Source: an uncultured Shewanella sp. | GTDB taxonomy: Bacteria > Pseudomonadota > Gammaproteobacteria > Enterobacterales > Shewanellaceae | NCBI RefSeq assembly: GCF_947501225.1 | Contig: NZ_CANMUW010000005.1 | Location: 248,001-312,000, forward strand | DNA: 64,000 bases | Direction of reading: 5' to 3' | Shown: positions 61,280 through 64,000 of the stretch, one piece after another | Layout of the letters: each line of letters opens with the position of its first letter | Numbering within the stretch: the stretch's first letter is position 1 | Notes under the pieces: model-generated | What the model was told of the DNA's origin: nothing | Databases searched by the model: none | What the model saw: the letters and a program-made list of their open reading frames with translations, nothing else | Program-made: the position numbers and the translations under genes

Positions 61280-61314
61280 CCCTTGTTGAAGAGAAAACCC
61301 TTGTTGAAGAGAAA
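61280..61314 (+). repeat. Short tandem repeat upstream of kdsB
   Basis: An 18-base unit, CCCTTGTTGAAGAGAAAA (61280-61297), is followed directly by a second copy (61298-61314) that matches over 17 bases. It sits 16 bases before the kdsB start codon. Confidence 0.6.
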
Positions 61315-61329
61315 CCATAGGTATAACCA

Positions 61330-62067
61330 ATGAACGTAACTCTGTTAATCCCCGCTCGCTATGGCTCAAGCCGTTTCCCTGGCAAGCCTTTGGCGCCGAT
61401 TAACGGTAAGCCAATGATCCAACATGTTTACGAACGTGCTTCACTGGCAAGAGGCTTAACCGCTATCTATGTTGCGACCGATGATGCTCGCATTAAAGAT
61501 GCCGTCGAAGGTTTCGGCGGAAAAGTTGTCATGACGAGCCCTGATGCCGCTTCGGGTACCGATCGTATCGAAGATGCCATTACCCAGTTAGGCTTGAAGG
61601 ATGACGATCTTGTGGTGAATCTACAAGGCGATCAACCGTTAATCGATCCTATCTCCATCGAACAGATCATCACCCTGTTTGAACGTCATCCTGGTGAATT
61701 TAGCATGGCGACCTTAGGCTTTGAAATCACTGAAAAATGTGAACTTGACGATCCTAAACACGTGAAGATGGTTTTCGACAACGAATTCAATGCGCTCTAC
61801 TTTTCTCGTGCACGTATTCCTTTCGGCAGAGACACCAATGACTACCCTGTCTACAAACACCTGGGAGTCTATGCTTACACCAGAAGCTTTATCTCGACAT
61901 TCGCTAAGTTGCCACTCGGTCGTTTAGAAGATTTAGAAAAGCTTGAACAGCTCAGAGCGCTCGAACATGGCCACAGAATCAAAGTCGCCATCAGCGCTTT
62001 CGACTCTCCGGAGGTCGATACTCCTGAAGATATCCGTGTTTGTGAATCCAGGCTTGCTGTAGATTAG
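61330..62067 (+). CDS. kdsB: CMP-Kdo / CMP-8-amino-Kdo synthetase KdsB
   Basis: A 245-residue cytidylyltransferase that activates Kdo (in this pathway probably 8-amino-Kdo) with CTP. Motifs: [19 protein letters not shown] at the N terminus, [11 protein letters not shown], and [10 protein letters not shown]. Length is normal for KdsB. The neighbouring kdnA and kdnB indicate that its natural substrate is the 8-amino sugar. Confidence 0.92.
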   Translation: MNVTLLIPARYGSSRFPGKPLAPINGKPMIQHVYERASLARGLTAIYVATDDARIKDAVEGFGGKVVMTSPDAASGTDRIEDAITQLGLKDDDLVVNLQGDQPLIDPISIEQIITLFERHPGEFSMATLGFEITEKCELDDPKHVKMVFDNEFNALYFSRARIPFGRDTNDYPVYKHLGVYAYTRSFISTFAKLPLGRLEDLEKLEQLRALEHGHRIKVAISAFDSPEVDTPEDIRVCESRLAVD

Positions 62068-62078
62068 TCTTAATAAAG

Positions 62079-62104
62079 AAACCACCTTCCTTGGAAGGTG
62101 GTTT
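62079..62104 (+). terminator. Rho-independent terminator of kdsB
   Basis: AAACCACCTTCC (62079-62090) and GGAAGGTGGTTT (62093-62104), followed by TTTAAAA; 12 bases after the kdsB stop codon. It lies just before the convergent PAP2 gene and may serve both. Confidence 0.8.
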
Positions 62105-62118
62105 TTAAAACCCCTATG

Positions 62119-63401
62119 CTAAAAACGATTAGCAAAGGTTAGCACTATGTTTTGACTATCGTAGGATGCGAGAAATTTCGAATTATCCAGCTCTGTCTCT
62201 GTATAGCTGTACTTCATGCCCACATCCCACGCCTCATTGAAATGATACCTGAGCCCGGCTTCAGCCAGTATATAGCTATCACCTTCCCAATTTTGGTATT
62301 GGACATTTGAGACAGCAGAAACATCCTCACTTAAACTCCAGCTGAGTTTTGCCGTAGCTGCAGGCATAGCACGCCAGTGATCTTCGTTAGCGTACTTACC
62401 TCCTCCATTATCAAGATCGACGTCTAATTCAATCATATGTAAGTAAAGGCCTAAGCCGACATCTAACTTAACAGAGTTACTAAGTTGTAACCCCTTGTAG
62501 ATATTACTTCCCAACATCCAATGGCGGAATGCGGTCAATACTTCTTCACCCGCTTTATAGGGTACACCATCTATAGTAAAGTCATTTGCAACGGTACCGC
62601 GGCGACGGGTCTCTGTAGGGAGAAACTCCAGCTCGTAGGAATCTCCTCCACCCAATTGATATTGATAGTTGATATATGAAAACGGTTGGTACTCATCAAT
62701 TAACTCATCTTTAGATAAGTATTCACTAGCACCCGCCTGTGCAGAGCTATCGGCTAAGTTCACCCCGACGCCTAACTCTAATCTGTGTTTCAATTTATTT
62801 AAGGGTTGCGAACTGTGCTTATTGCTGTGTTTAAGCACTTCATCGGTTACGGTTACGCCTAACGCAAAGCCATCTGCAGTCGGTTGTGCATTTATATAAA
62901 TCCCATCTTTACGATATGGAGAGGTGAAGAATTGATTCATCATAAACGCCGTACTGGCACCGGCGACTACATCCCCGGCATAATGTCTGTTACCGTGAAT
63001 ACGACTAGCTCCGACAAATGTTGCCCCTAAATAAGCAGGGATCCCCCATTTAGCCCCATATCGGCTTTGTAGAAATGTTGCTCCGGAAAAAGCGGCAGCA
63101 GTATGCCCTGATGGAAATGAATTCCAGCTACTCTCGTTTGGCCTGCTTCGTCCAACGGCCTGTTTTGCACCATGAACGATCAATTGCGTGCTAAGAGTTG
63201 AATAAGTTAACTGTTTGGCCCCTTCAAAATCATCATACATCCAGGCAGCAAAAAATCCTGTCGCAGGAATTAAAATTTGCAGCATATCACCAGCTTCTAC
63301 GACAGAGTCATTTATCGAGCGGTTGATGTCATTGCTGTTATCTGCGAGTACATTAGTTGAAAGCAATAATAATATTGCTGAGGCAATTTGATTTTTTTCA
63401 T
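62119..63401 (-). pseudogene. PAP2-family phosphatase with C-terminal beta-barrel-like domain, signal peptide out of frame
   Basis: The N-terminal half has all PAP2 phosphatase motifs: KQAVGRSRPN, PSGHTAAAF and SRIHGNRHYAGDV (about residues 60-150). The C-terminal ~200 residues have alternating polar/hydrophobic strands and end in ...FANRF, like an outer-membrane barrel. The open frame starts at TTG 63366 inside the signal peptide. An ATG at 63401 with AGGGTG upstream would give the signal MKKNQIASAILLLLSTNVLA, but only if the A tract at 63392-63398 had eight A rather than seven. As read, the gene is frameshifted at its first codons; this may be a sequencing error, a phase-variable tract or a true mutation. 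Confidence 0.75.
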
Positions 63402-63775
63402 TTTACACCCTAGCCCCTAACAAAAAAACATTGTAATAACAATAGGGGCATACCTCAAAGGTGGTATACAGTTATGTAACGAAGATCACAAGCTGGCCAG
63501 TGCTTTGATACAAATAGAGTTTCAAAACATTTCATCTGCTTGAAATTCACCCTGTTTTTGTTGGTTACAGCTCTTTTTGTCATATAAATTTGCTAAAATT
63601 ACTTATAACGCGTTATATGCTCTGCAGGGGGGGGAATATCGAGCAACACCTTCTCACTCAAGCATCAATATATTACTAGTTGCCATAATTGCCGTTAAAT
63701 GTGAATTAGTACTCGAACCATAATTTGTATCGTTTTTTCTGTTAAACGATTGACTAAAGATCTATTAGGAGTGTC
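63402..63775. other. Divergent intergenic region with palindrome and G tract
   Basis: About 370 AT-rich bases between the PAP2 gene and the DUF2897 gene. It includes the 14-base perfect palindrome TATAACGCGTTATA (63604-63617) and a run of eight G (63627-63634). No gene is visible. Confidence 0.45.
63604..63634. promoter_or_regulatory. Palindrome and G8 homopolymer
   Basis: TATAACGCGTTATA (63604-63617) is a perfect palindrome that may bind a dimeric regulator; a run of eight G follows at 63627-63634. Its function is unknown. Confidence 0.25.
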
Positions 63776-63985
63776 ATGTCAAACTTGGAAGCCTGGCTCA
63801 TCATTATCTTAGTGGTTGGAGTCATCGCCAGTAACCTGGCTGTACTTAAATACAGCGCTAAGTTTAAGATGCCCCAGTTCGGTAAAGATCACAAAGTGAA
63901 ACCTAAAACAGATGACACATCTAAGCGCGATACTCAAGCTGACACAGGTTCCGCTGACAAGCAGGATGAGGACAGAAAAGCTTAA
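63776..63985 (+). CDS. DUF2897-like small membrane protein
   Basis: A 69-residue protein with one N-terminal hydrophobic helix (AWLIIILVVGVIASNLAVL) and a polar, charged tail. Size and layout match the DUF2897 family of gammaproteobacteria, whose function is unknown. TAGGAGTGTC precedes the ATG. The gene is complete in the window. Confidence 0.75.
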   Translation: MSNLEAWLIIILVVGVIASNLAVLKYSAKFKMPQFGKDHKVKPKTDDTSKRDTQADTGSADKQDEDRKA

Positions 63986-64000
63986 ATCGAATATTCGTAA

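Overview
The window is a chromosomal segment of a marine gammaproteobacterium, most likely a Shewanella. The strongest clue is the trio kdnA-kdnB-kdsB at the right end, which makes CMP-8-amino-3,8-dideoxy-Kdo, a lipid A-core sugar described in Shewanella. Other genes fit the same group: a second EF-G, the roxA/ycfD ribosomal oxygenase, a DUF3334/CheX-like gene, a DUF2897 gene, and many c-di-GMP and chemoreceptor proteins. The species cannot be fixed from sequence reading alone. No tRNA, rRNA, CRISPR array or prophage was seen.

Layout. 1-9.9 kb, minus strand: a Tad/Flp type IVb pilus operon read right to left (flp, tadV prepilin peptidase, an extra AAA+ ATPase, rcpC/cpaB, rcpA secretin, a small lipoprotein, a TadG-like protein, two TadE/F-like pseudopilins, tadZ, tadA, and the first codons of a probable tadB). 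It runs off the left edge. 10-12.5 kb: a truncated IS630-type transposase directly behind an L,D-transpeptidase. 12.8-22.6 kb, plus strand: an AT-rich accessory block with a small membrane protein, a membrane-bound sulfatase/phosphotransferase-like enzyme, a GGEEF diguanylate cyclase, a GT39-like membrane glycosyltransferase, a DPM1-like GT2, a GT4 glycosyltransferase, a methyltransferase and a UPF0104-like membrane protein. It looks like an uncharacterised polyprenol-linked glycoconjugate pathway and is the best candidate for an undescribed system here.

22.8-45 kb: mostly stand-alone genes: YjbQ, a periplasmic solute-binding-like protein, an orphan flagellin-like protein, a SWIM/SNF2 helicase, a GAF-PAS-GGDEF-EAL protein, an RsmB/F-type RNA methyltransferase, a DEAD-box helicase, a PotD-like protein coupled to a membrane GGDEF-EAL protein (NspS/MbaA-like polyamine signalling), a secreted phospholipase A2-like protein, a CoA-transferase, an M14 peptidase, a GreA/B-like protein and RoxA.

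45-58.5 kb: fusA2, a DnaQ-like exonuclease, a DUF3334 protein, a methyl-accepting chemotaxis protein, an ACT protein, the PTS genes ptsH-ptsI-crr, yffB-dapE-M15 peptidase (overlapping), an alpha/beta hydrolase and a beta-carbonic anhydrase. 58.6-62.1 kb: kdnA, kdnB and kdsB, with a roughly 264-bp MITE-like inverted-repeat element between kdnA and kdnB. 62.1-64 kb: a PAP2 phosphatase fused to a C-terminal beta-barrel-like domain, whose signal peptide is out of frame because of a 7-A homopolymer, and a small DUF2897 membrane protein.

Themes are surface attachment and envelope remodelling (Tad pilus, glycoconjugate block, Kdo8N, L,D-transpeptidase, PAP2) together with c-di-GMP signalling (three GGDEF proteins, two with EAL). 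Start codons were chosen by eye from Shine-Dalgarno spacing and signal peptides.
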